Assembly (NCBI RefSeq): GCF_001050375.1 | Contig: NZ_KQ130499.1 | Span: forward strand, 28,089 to 92,088 | Length of the DNA: 64,000 nucleotides | Origin: Catenovulum maritimum | Lineage (GTDB): Bacteria > Pseudomonadota > Gammaproteobacteria > Enterobacterales > Alteromonadaceae | Direction: 5' to 3' | Shown: in pieces, positions 36,699 through 47,400 of the stretch | Numbering within the stretch: the stretch's first letter is position 1 | Layout of the letters: every line of letters starts with the position of its first letter | Program-made: the position numbers and the translations under genes | Notes under the pieces: model-generated | Database searches by the model: none | Seen by the model: the letters and a program-made list of their open reading frames with translations, nothing else | Told to the model about the DNA's origin: nothing

Positions 36699-37297
36699 TC
36701 AATCGTTACCTGAACTGCATCTGCAGAAAATTGATAGCCACCCGCAGTAGATGAGGCGCTAAAGTTAACTTGGGTCGCCCCCGACGCAAGCGCTTCAAAC
36801 TCTACCTGAGTCAGTGCCACCGGCCAAGTATCTGTATTAGGCCATTTGCCTTCGGGGAAGTTTGCCCAAGAAAAAACCATATACATGTCAGTTTGGGGAT
36901 CATTATCTAAATCAGTTAAATCAGCTGTTGCTTGCCCTTCGCCTAAAAAGCTTGTCGTTAGGGTTTGGCTTGTCGATACAAAATTCAAGTCTTGGCTCGC
37001 CCAATGGACTCGCACAGCTAACCCTGCTAAATCAACATTTTCAGGTTCCGTTTTATATTGCAATGGCAAACTAAAACTATCGCCTTTGTTAACGCTTAAA
37101 TTGCCGCTGATAATTTTTTGCACTCTTTCTGTGCTAGGCTCTGGCACAGGATCTACTGGCGGCTCTGGCGGTGGGTTTGTGACTGCTGGGTCGCCTCCGC
37201 CTTCAACCGTATAATTATCACCGCCGCCACCACAAGCAACTAAAGCAGAAGATATTAATAGCAAACAGCTGATTTTATTAGCTAATTTAAGGTTCAT
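36695..37297 (-). CDS. Lipoprotein with cohesin-like domain
   Basis: A 200-aa lipoprotein: signal with lipobox LVAC, GGGG, then a Pro-rich linker (PPPEPPVDPVPEPS). Residues ~60-200 are a cohesin-like beta-sandwich. Its blocks LAGLAVRVHW, TDLDNDPQTDMYM and QVNFSASSTAGGY closely match a domain near the C-terminus of the 1376-aa protein encoded just upstream. It lies 10 bp after that gene with a good AGGAAGA ribosome site. It may anchor a dockerin-bearing partner to the envelope; binding is not shown. Confidence 0.7.
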   Translation of the reverse strand: MNLKLANKISCLLLISSALVACGGGGDNYTVEGGGDPAVTNPPPEPPVDPVPEPSTERVQKIISGNLSVNKGDSFSLPLQYKTEPENVDLAGLAVRVHWASQDLNFVSTSQTLTTSFLGEGQATADLTDLDNDPQTDMYMVFSWANFPEGKWPNTDTWPVALTQVEFEALASGATQVNFSASSTAGGYQFSADAVQVTIE

Positions 37298-37307
37298 TGT
37301 TATCTTC

Positions 37308-40300
37308 CTATTCTGTTAATTGACGACAATACTGCTGAATAATTTCAGGTGATTGACGGCCTGAGTAATTAAATATGATGCCTTTTGTTAGAGCTTCACC
37401 TTGATAACCTGCTACACAACGAGAAATCAACAAACCATCGGTTAACGCATTAACTTTGCCGTCGGCGTCAACATCTAAATATTCAATCAGTTTATTTAAT
37501 TCACTATCTAAATCATTGCTTGTAATACCTTGATTAACCGCTTGTCCACGTAAGCCAGATAGGTAACGCATTAATGCCAGTGATTCTTTTTCATTAGAGG
37601 CTTGACCATCGTTATCAACATCTAGTGGATCAACATTTAACGGCATTAAGTCTACAACTTGCTTAGCTAAGCCATAGCCAATACTTAATTGGCTGGCACT
37701 AAAATCAATCTGCTGATTGTTCGGCTGGCTCAATACTTCTAAATGTAAGTTAGCTAAACTGGAGCTTGGCATTTGCCAATTATTTTCTAGGTTAGTCCAA
37801 CGAACTTCAACATAGCTGTCGGTTTTTTCATTGCTATCAAAATCATTAAAATCTTGTTTCGCAATGCTTGAACTATATACATGATCTTGCTGGTATAAAT
37901 TGCTAAAGCCAGTAAATTTAAATACTTGACTATTAAAGTGAATTCTAATACCTATGCCATCCAAACCTGTTGCCGCAATACCGCTATCAAGCTGCGCGCT
38001 AGAATAAATAGGTAAGCTAAGTTTGTCACCTGACATAACCGATAATGAGGTCATACTCAAATATACTTTTTGCTGTCCAACTTGAACGATTTGACCACTA
38101 TTAGAAGCATCATTAGGTGATAAATCTAGTTTATCTGGAACACCGTCGCCATCTGTATCTGTTCGGTTTGGATCTAAGCCTAATTCATACTCTCGAATAT
38201 TGGCCAAACCATCACCATCGTTATCACCTAAGGTGTCGTTTTTGTTGAAATCCAGACCATTTTCAATTTCCCACATATCATCCATGCCATCGCCGTCGCT
38301 ATCAACTAAATCACCATTTTCAAAAATAGCAATTTTTATAGATGAGTTTTCCTCAATGTCATAATCTAAAGTTGAAGTAAGTGCTAACTCTATAAACTCT
38401 GTGCTTTCCGTTTTATCATCAGAATAAGCTAATACTTCAAAGCTCACTCTTGGTTCACCGGCTGAAAATGTCACTTCCTGACTGATAAAGCCATAGTCCA
38501 CTCCATTTTCTGCTGAGCCGACAATGTCTAATTTAACTTTTAGCGGCACATCTAAACTGCCTTCACGGGTTAAAGAAACAATAGAGACTTCGTTAACGCC
38601 TTCGATAATGCTGGTATTTTCTGCCTCAATCGCGATACTCGGTAAACCATCCGATAAGCTAAATTCAAGCTGTTTTAGTTCACCTAAGTCATAACTTTCA
38701 AGTGGCATAAGCTCTAGCTTGATAGTTTCACGGCGTTCTTGAATATTGTCTTTAATTGGATTGACTCGTAATTTTACGCTATGAGTTCCAGGTGTAACAT
38801 CAAGCGGAATGCCACTATTAGTTAATGCTTGCCAGCTAATTTCGCTGTCTTCATCAACTGGCATTTTCGCTATTTCCAATTGATAATCTTGACCTAATAC
38901 TGCTGAGCCAGTCATAGCAACGGGTAAAAATAAGCCAACAGGTAATGGGCTGCCGGTACTGGTTAACACAAACTCTTGTGCTATTTGGTTCTTCTCTTCT
39001 AATTCATTGCTTTCTACTGGTTCAAAGGCTAAAGTTAATTCTGGTCTTGCAGTTCCTGCTTGTATCGCTCCAATTGACCATAATCGACTTAAATCGCCAT
39101 TGCGCACCGATACATTCCCCAAAATAACGGTTGCATCAGTAAAACCACTACCGTCACCATTGGCATCAACCGTTAAGTAAGTATCATAAATATCAGTTTC
39201 AAATTTAAGATATTTATTCAGTGCTAAATTAGGATCTTGAATATCGAGCAATAAAGATAAATCAATAACGTCTTCTTCCGCTTTAAAGTCGATCACCACA
39301 GCGCCATTTGAAACCACGAATATGTCTTTACCGCCTAATCCAGTTAGCCAATCACTGCCGCCGCCCGAAACTAAAATATCGCCTTCACTGCCGCCAACAA
39401 ATTTGTTGTGAGCTGAGCCGCCAATAAAGATATAATTTCTATCTTTACCATAATTATCTTTGTATGCTGCTTGGCCATCCGTTAAATGGGTGCCAAGACG
39501 ATCGCCTGTGTAGTATAAAGCTTCATCGAGTGATTCGTATTCGTCTTCTGTGTCAGGTGCGCCAATATAAGATGCTGAAGCAGATCGGGCATCAACGCTG
39601 TAAGTGGTTTGTGAATGGTCAACAACAACATAGCCAAACCATTTACTATAAAGATAACCATATATCTGCCATTTTTCGGCTTGGCAATCACCGCAATTAA
39701 ACATCATGATTTCACCTAAACTACCATTAAAAGGACTCTGCATTTTGTAGTTTTGGTTATTTGCGCTGCCCACCATTTTTCCACCTATGGTGCGACTGGT
39801 ACCCCATTCAATGTCAGAAGGATCCTCTTGACTTGAATCGGTTTTAGGCTGGGTAATGGCGTAACCCGCCATTTGCCCATCAAGCTCAAGTTGAGTAGAT
39901 AAACTATTACTGAATAAAGCTGAAATGCCCCAAGTATTATTGACTGAACGAGAACCATATAAGGTTTCGTGTCCTTCTCGCGAAAATCTAAGTCGCTTAG
40001 GGTAAACCGGATCATCATTCGCTGTAATCCCGATTTCTGCAGTTGTGTCGTGCGTTAATATTTGCTCTGCATGGCTATTACTTTTGAAGACGGCGAAATA
40101 AGCTAAATCAGGATTAAAATGAAACGGGATTTCGCCCAATTCTTCTTCCTCAACCCAAGATTCATAATAATGCTGGCCATCTAGTTCAATCGTTTGTTGT
40201 CCAAGCGGGCCATTATTCGCAGTAGCAACTTGTTTCCATACCCAACCTGTATTGTCAATATGATGCATCAAGTCAATATCGCTGCGTCCAGCTCGGCCAA

Positions 40301-41438
40301 ACCACTCTTCATCCGTATCTTCTGTGTATTCCTGATCTGGGCTGTAATAACTATTAAATAATGTTTTATCAACCGAGCCATCAAACCACATTTGCATACT
40401 AATTGAATTATTATCAACGGGTCGTATAGGTTGAATATTAATCTCAAGCGAAACTGGTGCATTATCTTTATCATCAATCACAAGTTGTACTGCAAGTTTA
40501 TCTAACTTAGCTTGCTGCGCATGAGTGCTGCTTGGAACATGCTTCATTAATAAGTGTCCTGTTAATAGGTCACTTAATTTAAGCTTATCACCTGCACTCA
40601 TTTTGGTTTGTTGGGTAAAATCGAGTGAACCACCCGCTAAGTAAGTCAACTCGAGTGCTGCATCAATCGCAACTATACTCACTTCAATATTGCTATCCCA
40701 AGTATCACTGTCCAAAATATTGGGTTTAAACAAACTAGTACCTTGCTCAGAAATCACCAATTCGCCATTAATTAAGGTTGGAATTCGGTTATCTCCCGTT
40801 TCTGCTCTAGGGTCGCTCGATAATTGATATTCTTCTAAATTCGACAAGCCATCTTCATCTTCATCTGCGGTCGCGTCTGCTGATGTAATATCGCCAAAAA
40901 AGGTGAATTCCCAATTATCAGGCAAACCATCATTATCAGTGTCAGTTGGCGGTTTAGATAAATATAAATCGACTTCAACATGTTGCGAGCGTAACTCTTG
41001 ACTTAAATTAACTTGGGTTAAATCTGCATCGACAATTCGAGCTTTAATGTTGTCGACTGAGATTAAATTATGGATATAAGTTTCAACGCTTTGGCCAACC
41101 ACAATCGACTGATTATCTGACACTTGGTTTGCTAATGCTGGTGTAATGGCTTGCTCTAATAATCGCTGCGGTATATCGAGTCGATAATCATAGCTTCCAT
41201 TGGCTAAGGGTTGTAGCTGAGCTGAATAGGTAAATGTTTGATTAGCATTAGTTTGCGATTTAATCTGCCATTTTAAAGCACCTGAAGTAACGCGAGTTTC
41301 AACCCCTTGAAATCGGTTAAAAACCTTTCCGTAAAGCGTTACTTGTGGCTCTGGTATTTCGGCATTAACTTGCCCAAAAACAGCAATTAAAGTGAATCCA
41401 GCAATTAATTTGCAATTAGTCATATTAAATAATTTCAT
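37308..41438 (-). CDS. Secreted multidomain protein with Calx-beta, cohesin-like and dockerin-like domains
   Basis: A 1376-aa protein with a signal peptide (LIAGFTLIAVFGQVNA). Approximate order: unknown N-domain; DTDNDGLPDNWE and DEDEDGLSNLEEY calcium loops (170-215); LamG-like region (340-600); one RTX-like block (NKFVGGSEGDILVSGGGSD, ~675-725); two Calx-beta-like domains (~800-1036); more thrombospondin type 3-like loops (1040-1110); a cohesin-like domain (1120-1265); and a dockerin-like tail with two loops, DVDNDGQASNEKES and DVDADGKVNALTDG. It starts 2 bp after the 3740-aa gene, with its ribosome site inside that gene's 3' end. Function unknown. Confidence 0.8.
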   Translation of the reverse strand: MKLFNMTNCKLIAGFTLIAVFGQVNAEIPEPQVTLYGKVFNRFQGVETRVTSGALKWQIKSQTNANQTFTYSAQLQPLANGSYDYRLDIPQRLLEQAITPALANQVSDNQSIVVGQSVETYIHNLISVDNIKARIVDADLTQVNLSQELRSQHVEVDLYLSKPPTDTDNDGLPDNWEFTFFGDITSADATADEDEDGLSNLEEYQLSSDPRAETGDNRIPTLINGELVISEQGTSLFKPNILDSDTWDSNIEVSIVAIDAALELTYLAGGSLDFTQQTKMSAGDKLKLSDLLTGHLLMKHVPSSTHAQQAKLDKLAVQLVIDDKDNAPVSLEINIQPIRPVDNNSISMQMWFDGSVDKTLFNSYYSPDQEYTEDTDEEWFGRAGRSDIDLMHHIDNTGWVWKQVATANNGPLGQQTIELDGQHYYESWVEEEELGEIPFHFNPDLAYFAVFKSNSHAEQILTHDTTAEIGITANDDPVYPKRLRFSREGHETLYGSRSVNNTWGISALFSNSLSTQLELDGQMAGYAITQPKTDSSQEDPSDIEWGTSRTIGGKMVGSANNQNYKMQSPFNGSLGEIMMFNCGDCQAEKWQIYGYLYSKWFGYVVVDHSQTTYSVDARSASASYIGAPDTEDEYESLDEALYYTGDRLGTHLTDGQAAYKDNYGKDRNYIFIGGSAHNKFVGGSEGDILVSGGGSDWLTGLGGKDIFVVSNGAVVIDFKAEEDVIDLSLLLDIQDPNLALNKYLKFETDIYDTYLTVDANGDGSGFTDATVILGNVSVRNGDLSRLWSIGAIQAGTARPELTLAFEPVESNELEEKNQIAQEFVLTSTGSPLPVGLFLPVAMTGSAVLGQDYQLEIAKMPVDEDSEISWQALTNSGIPLDVTPGTHSVKLRVNPIKDNIQERRETIKLELMPLESYDLGELKQLEFSLSDGLPSIAIEAENTSIIEGVNEVSIVSLTREGSLDVPLKVKLDIVGSAENGVDYGFISQEVTFSAGEPRVSFEVLAYSDDKTESTEFIELALTSTLDYDIEENSSIKIAIFENGDLVDSDGDGMDDMWEIENGLDFNKNDTLGDNDGDGLANIREYELGLDPNRTDTDGDGVPDKLDLSPNDASNSGQIVQVGQQKVYLSMTSLSVMSGDKLSLPIYSSAQLDSGIAATGLDGIGIRIHFNSQVFKFTGFSNLYQQDHVYSSSIAKQDFNDFDSNEKTDSYVEVRWTNLENNWQMPSSSLANLHLEVLSQPNNQQIDFSASQLSIGYGLAKQVVDLMPLNVDPLDVDNDGQASNEKESLALMRYLSGLRGQAVNQGITSNDLDSELNKLIEYLDVDADGKVNALTDGLLISRCVAGYQGEALTKGIIFNYSGRQSPEIIQQYCRQLTE

Positions 41439-41440
41439 AA

Positions 41441-44400
41441 TTAATTTCCTGAATAAGAATAAGTTTGGAAGAACAATTTAATGTCGCTGACACCATTGCC
41501 ATCGCGTTGGCTGGCATTCGCTGCACCTGGCACTTTTTGTCCATATATAAAGGTGTTCATACCGTCGTCAGAATTAGCTAAGAAAGTACCACCTGGAATA
41601 ATTAGCATCCAACGCGTGTTCCAAACTGAGCGCCCAACTAAACGACTATCAAATGTCATACTATTCACATCAAACACACCAGAATCATGATAAGCCCTAA
41701 AGCTTGAATGGCGACGAATTTTATCAAACGATCCACTCACACTATCAGCGCTTGGTATCCAGCTATTGCTATTTAAGTCGCTATCTCGGGCTGGTAATGG
41801 TACTGGGATAACTTGGTCAACCACCTCCCACTCACGAGTATCTAGCTCTAAGCTATCTGGTACATACATCACATCTAACCCGACTGGAACTAGATAAACT
41901 CTTGGTGTAGTTGATAGCGCACTGTTGTTGTAGTCGTCAAACCAAACCCCAACCGAGCGCACTTTAGTTGCAAAATTACTTGCATCGTAGGCATGATCAC
42001 CACCCGACAACGGCCAACCAAAAAAGTTTTTGCCAAATTCAATAGTTGAACTAAATGGGATCACTAACCCCGGCTGGCTACCCGCTGATTCTGGTGCAAA
42101 ATTACGAACAAAACGCCTAAATTCCGGTACATCCCACAAGTCATCAACCTTGTATTGGGCTAAAGTATTTCGCCATAGTTGATCATCATCTGTGGTGCCG
42201 GAATCATTTGGAATACGAAATAAACCATGACGTAATGAAAAACGTCCTGATTCAGTTTGTGGATTATTAAAGCCCATTTGAGTTTTTAATACATCAAAGT
42301 TAACTTTAAGTGTACTTAATACTTCACTTAACCCACCTTGACCACTAACAGCGCCTGATGCGGCCTGTTCGCCTAACACTCTTTCGCTAACAATTTGAGT
42401 AAGTAGATGCTGCGCTGAAGCGGGATCGTTTTCAGCTAAATTAGTTTCGTAGTCATACACTCGAGCGGCCATGTAAACATAACGAGATGCGAGATCAAAT
42501 GCGGCACGGTATTTTTGTAATGCATCATATTGACCAATGCGGAAAGTCATATCTTTATAGCGCTCCCCCTGTGCTTTGGCTGCAATACGTTTGTTTAATG
42601 CTTCTCTTTCATCGAGCAACCTTAAACCTTCGGCTAATACAGTGCGATAAGCCTCACCAGCTTGGCGAAGCGTTTCTCTAGCTTTATACATTTCAAGCCT
42701 GAGGGTCGGTTCGTCATCAGTAAATACATATTCAATTTCTTTAAGTTTTTGCTGAACTTCAAAGGTGTAACCTTTCTTTTCAATTTCAATTTCAGATTTT
42801 ATCTGAGCAATTTCTTTTTCCGACTCTGTTGCAACAATAGCGCCTTCAGCTGCAATGTTAGCAACGGATAATATTGGATCGGCAATCGCCCAACTAGCAT
42901 AAACTGCAGCTCGACCTGGCGAGCCAACGTCAACACTTAAACCTGCATTTTTCGGCAAAGCATCTGCGGCCATAGTTGCGGTGTGGCGCACAAAATCCCG
43001 AGTTTCATTTAAACCCGTTTGAACCGTTTTTAACACACCAATCGCAGCATTAAAGCTTCGAACGTCGCTCGCTGCATCATTTCGCATTTCAATAATGTCA
43101 TTATTAAACTTGTATTGGTCTTTTAACTGTTTAACATCAAATTCAAGGTTTTCAACTAAGTCGCCATAATTTTCAAAAGCTAAATTATAGTCCGCTTGAG
43201 CCCTAACCATATCCGCTAAAGCGGCTTGTATTTTACCTGGCGCTCGACGTATTCCCCATGTATCAGGTGCTTGGAAACTGTAGTCCGCAGCTGTTATTGG
43301 GTAATCAATTTGTATTTCTTGCTTATCGGTTAATAAATTAGAAATACCTGAATTATCGGTAGGATCAATACCTGATAAACGCGTGATTCTATCTTGATAA
43401 AAACTAGTAATAACCTTATCAACCGTGTTACCACCAGTAGCACTGACTACTGGTGCCGCTTCATTACTGATATCATTCGCATCTATGTACTGATAAAAGT
43501 ACAAATCAGGGCCTTCATAGCCTGCGGCATAGGTTTTGCCACTACCGATAGTGCCTTCATATGGCGTACCAAACACTTCAATTAAGCGATTTTTGAAATC
43601 TCTATCTTGATCTTGCGCTTGCTCCAACATGTCTTGGGCTGAATCTGCCACTTCGCGAATGCGATTTTTCTGGGTATTGGCGTAATCAAATACTTTGAAT
43701 GCATTGTCTAATGCTTCTTCTGCACGCTCTGCAACCTGTTCAAAGTGAGTTGCAGGATCATCATGCTTGCGATCAACTCTAACAGGGTCAATATCAAACG
43801 GCACTATATCTGGTGCTAAGCCAAGTGGGTTTTGACCTTTATCAGCCCCTCTAACCAAGGCATTTATTGCTTCCGCTTGAGTCGCTATCTGCTGAATTTC
43901 AGGTACGGTTGAACGATCTACTTTACGTATATCCGCTGAGTCAGAGTAGGTAGAATCTTGTGCTGGCAACATAGAATTGGCCATCAACCAATCCATATAA
44001 GCGCCAGTTGAAGCTCTTTGCGCCCATTCAGTTACGCCCCATGCGCGATCACTATCTCTGTCTTTATAGCCTTGCCATTGTCCATCTGCATCTTCAACGT
44101 AACTTGCTCGATAAGTCATATCAACAATATCTCGACCCGTTTTCGCACGCGCTGCGGCGATTTCGGCAAATCTTTGTTCGTCGGTAAAATCGACATCTAC
44201 GGTAACGCCGTCAATTAAAACTTTTTCAGCCCGAGGCACCCATTTGAAGTTTTCATTTTGGATCAGATCATAATAATACCTAAGCCCCATGGTGAAATGT
44301 CCCCATGCATCGCCATGCCCTTGCGGGTATAAAGTTCTGGCGTCATCTTCATCGATAAAGCCAGTATCATCAACGTCTTTAATATTGTAATTAAGTGCAT

Positions 44401-47400
44401 ATGCAACTTCGCCATCACCTATGGTGAAATTCCAAATTAATCGATTAAAGGCAGGACTTGCACCGTATTCCGCACGCCCTCTTAATAACGATAATTCTTC
44501 TTGGATCATACTTGGCATTTGGTTTTTAAAGCTAAAAATGCTCGGCGCCAAACTGCCGTATTCGCCGCTTTCTGTAGTAAAACCAATGGTCGGATCGAGC
44601 GCATCAACATAAGCTTCGTTACCAAGTAAAGTATAAAGTTGCGCTAATCGAGTTGCCGCAAGTTGTAATGCATTATTAACCGCACTGGTTGATGTGGGTT
44701 GCGAGGCATCAATACTGAGTAATCGAGCTCTTTCCAGCACTGTTTGATAAAGCTGAATTAAGCCAACATTTTCAATAACATCTTTATCCGAATTCAACGC
44801 AACCGCGCCATTAAATCTTTGTCCAGCTTGTTGGATCATACTGCTATAAGTTGCTGGAGAATCTGAGCTATAAAAATCGTTAATACGAGACTCAAACGCA
44901 TTTACTCTGTCGATTACGCGCTTTACCCAACCTTCAGATAACTGAGCTTTATAAATATTTTTACTTGGTTTGTTGTTTGCAGCTCCTGCCCAATCTGACC
45001 AGCAATCGTCTGCAACACAATCTGTATGACGATATCGAGCAAAGAACAAGTTATCAGCGAGTAACGCAGCGGTTGCTCCTTGTAGTGCAATTTCATTTTG
45101 CCCTAGCCCTTTGTTTGGTACTGAGAAAGGTTTCCAAGCTGTTGGTTTTTGATCTGGTGGCAATTCATCTTTGCCATTGTCAGGACGGTATTTCCACTCA
45201 AACACCATATCCGAGCCATTGGCACCAAAATCAGCGGTATGGCGCAGGTTGATTTTTTCATCAAATACGTTCGGTGGATATAAAACATCTAACTCACCTC
45301 GATATTTTTCTTTTTTAACTAATTTAACAATATGCAATGAAACAGGAGCTGAGCCTAAATCTTTATGATTATTTTCAGCAATTGTGACATAAGAGATATC
45401 AGGTGCTGAAGAATTTGGATCTAGCATACCTGCACTTGGCATTAACGCTAGCCCAGCGCCTAAGCTACTGGCATGTATTGCGATGTTACTTTTATTTAAT
45501 TCAAGACCAACGCCAAAATCGATACCTGACAGCGCACTCGGGTCTCTTGATAAAGCATATAACTGGTCCACAACTTGATGGAAAGTCGTATTGGTGGTTA
45601 ACGACTTAATTGTCGTGACATCATCTGTAGTTAATATATTTGGCAAGAGTGAATAAATCGCGCCTGGCGCTGCCGTTAAGGTTTCATCGCCTAAGGTTTT
45701 ACCATCTAAGAAGCCTCTAACCACTAGCTCTTTGGTTAGCGGGTCGTAGTAGATTCTATCTTGCAAACTCGCTGGCAATTCAGTAAAGAAATATAAGCCT
45801 TTCAGTTGTTTTACTTTACCCAAACTTAAACTAAATTCAGGTACCTTGCTAAATGCAGTGCCCCCTGAGGTTGGCCATTTCACCGTACGTTTTTCTAAAA
45901 CTTGCGCTAATCGAGCTGAATATTTGTCTTTTGCATTATAGCTAGTATTAAAGCCCATCAACTTGTTCACATCATCGTAAACGATTTGTCCCGCTGCAAA
46001 TGCCAACACCCCAGGTAAGCCTTTTTCTGCGATGCCATCTTCTTCAGCTTCACCACCTGAGTATGTTAAAGTTTCACCCGCTTTTAAGAGAGGTAACTCT
46101 GCTGGCCATTCAGTTTTAAAGTTTATTTCAACTTCTCTAACTTTATTCTCAGCGGTAATCTGTTGTGATAATGGTAAATAAGTGCCATCAGTTACGGTGT
46201 GGCATGTCACATTAGCTGAGGCTGAAGAGGTAATTTCGCGCCCCTTATAATCAGCTGGTTCAGTTTGGTTATAGCAAAGTTTTTTGTCTGCAGGCCACCA
46301 AAAGCTCGGCTGCATAGGATACCAAGTGTAACTGAATAACTCGCTGCCACCTGAAATTGCCCAAGACTGACCTTTGTGATCTTCCCAGTAAACATTTTGC
46401 GTCGCGCTTGCGCCCTGATGCCCCCAGTTTAATGGCGATATTTGAACGCCTTGAACGACATTAACAGGATAAGGCGCAACAATAGGTTCACCCGCTTTCA
46501 TCGGATAACTAAAGGTATAAGGCAGTGGTGTGCTAGCAGCTTTCGCAGCTAAATCTCTAGCTGATACTGTCGCAAAACTAATATCATCGAGTGAAGTTGC
46601 GGCGGCATAAGCCCCTTCAATTAAACTTTGATTAGACTCTAAAGGTTTAATCCATTTAAATTGTAGCTCCGCACCACCGACAGCTTCATAATATTCAATT
46701 TTAATCTGGTAAGTTGTATTCGCGACCAGATTTACTTTGTGTGTATTATCTCTTGGTGCGCCGCCTCTCCAATCATCAATAATTTGTTTGTTATCTAACC
46801 AAACTCTAACGCCATCATCGTTCCTCGCAACTAGGGTATATTCACCAGTCAAATCAGGTGTAATAGAGCCATAATATCGAGCAGAAAAATTATCATTATT
46901 AACCCCAGATTTAGGACTTGAGTTGGTCGAGAAACTAATTTTATCTATCGTTTCGACCGCTACAGGCACTCCTGATAATTGAGTATTGTTATAATAGGCA
47001 ACTCGATAACCTTGATCAGCCTCTAGTGCTTTGGTTTTAAATGCGCTAACTATAACAGGTGAAGCTGTTGAAGGTTTTTGCCATTTAAAATCTAAATGCG
47101 CACCAAAAGTTAATTCAAAATACTCTAACTTAATTTCATAAGACTGCCCCTTAACCAGCGTTTTCTTAAATTTACTGGTTCGAGTTCCTCCCCCATTCCA
47201 ATCATTAATTACTTGTTCATCATTGAACCAAAATCTCACTCCGTCGTCGTACGAAACACTAAATTCATGCTCGCCATCGACTTCAGCCACAACCTTACCT
47301 TGATAACGAATAGAGTAATTATCATTTGGTAATGACCCATGCGGCGCAGTAGTCGTAGTAAACTGAATTTGATTAACTAACTCTCTATGGATAGGTTTGG

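Noticed and set aside
39270..39420. Classifying the 1376-aa protein as an RTX toxin
   Set aside because: Only one RTX-like calcium block is present and there is no RTX export operon (ABC exporter or HlyD-type gene) in the array. The protein has an N-terminal Sec signal.
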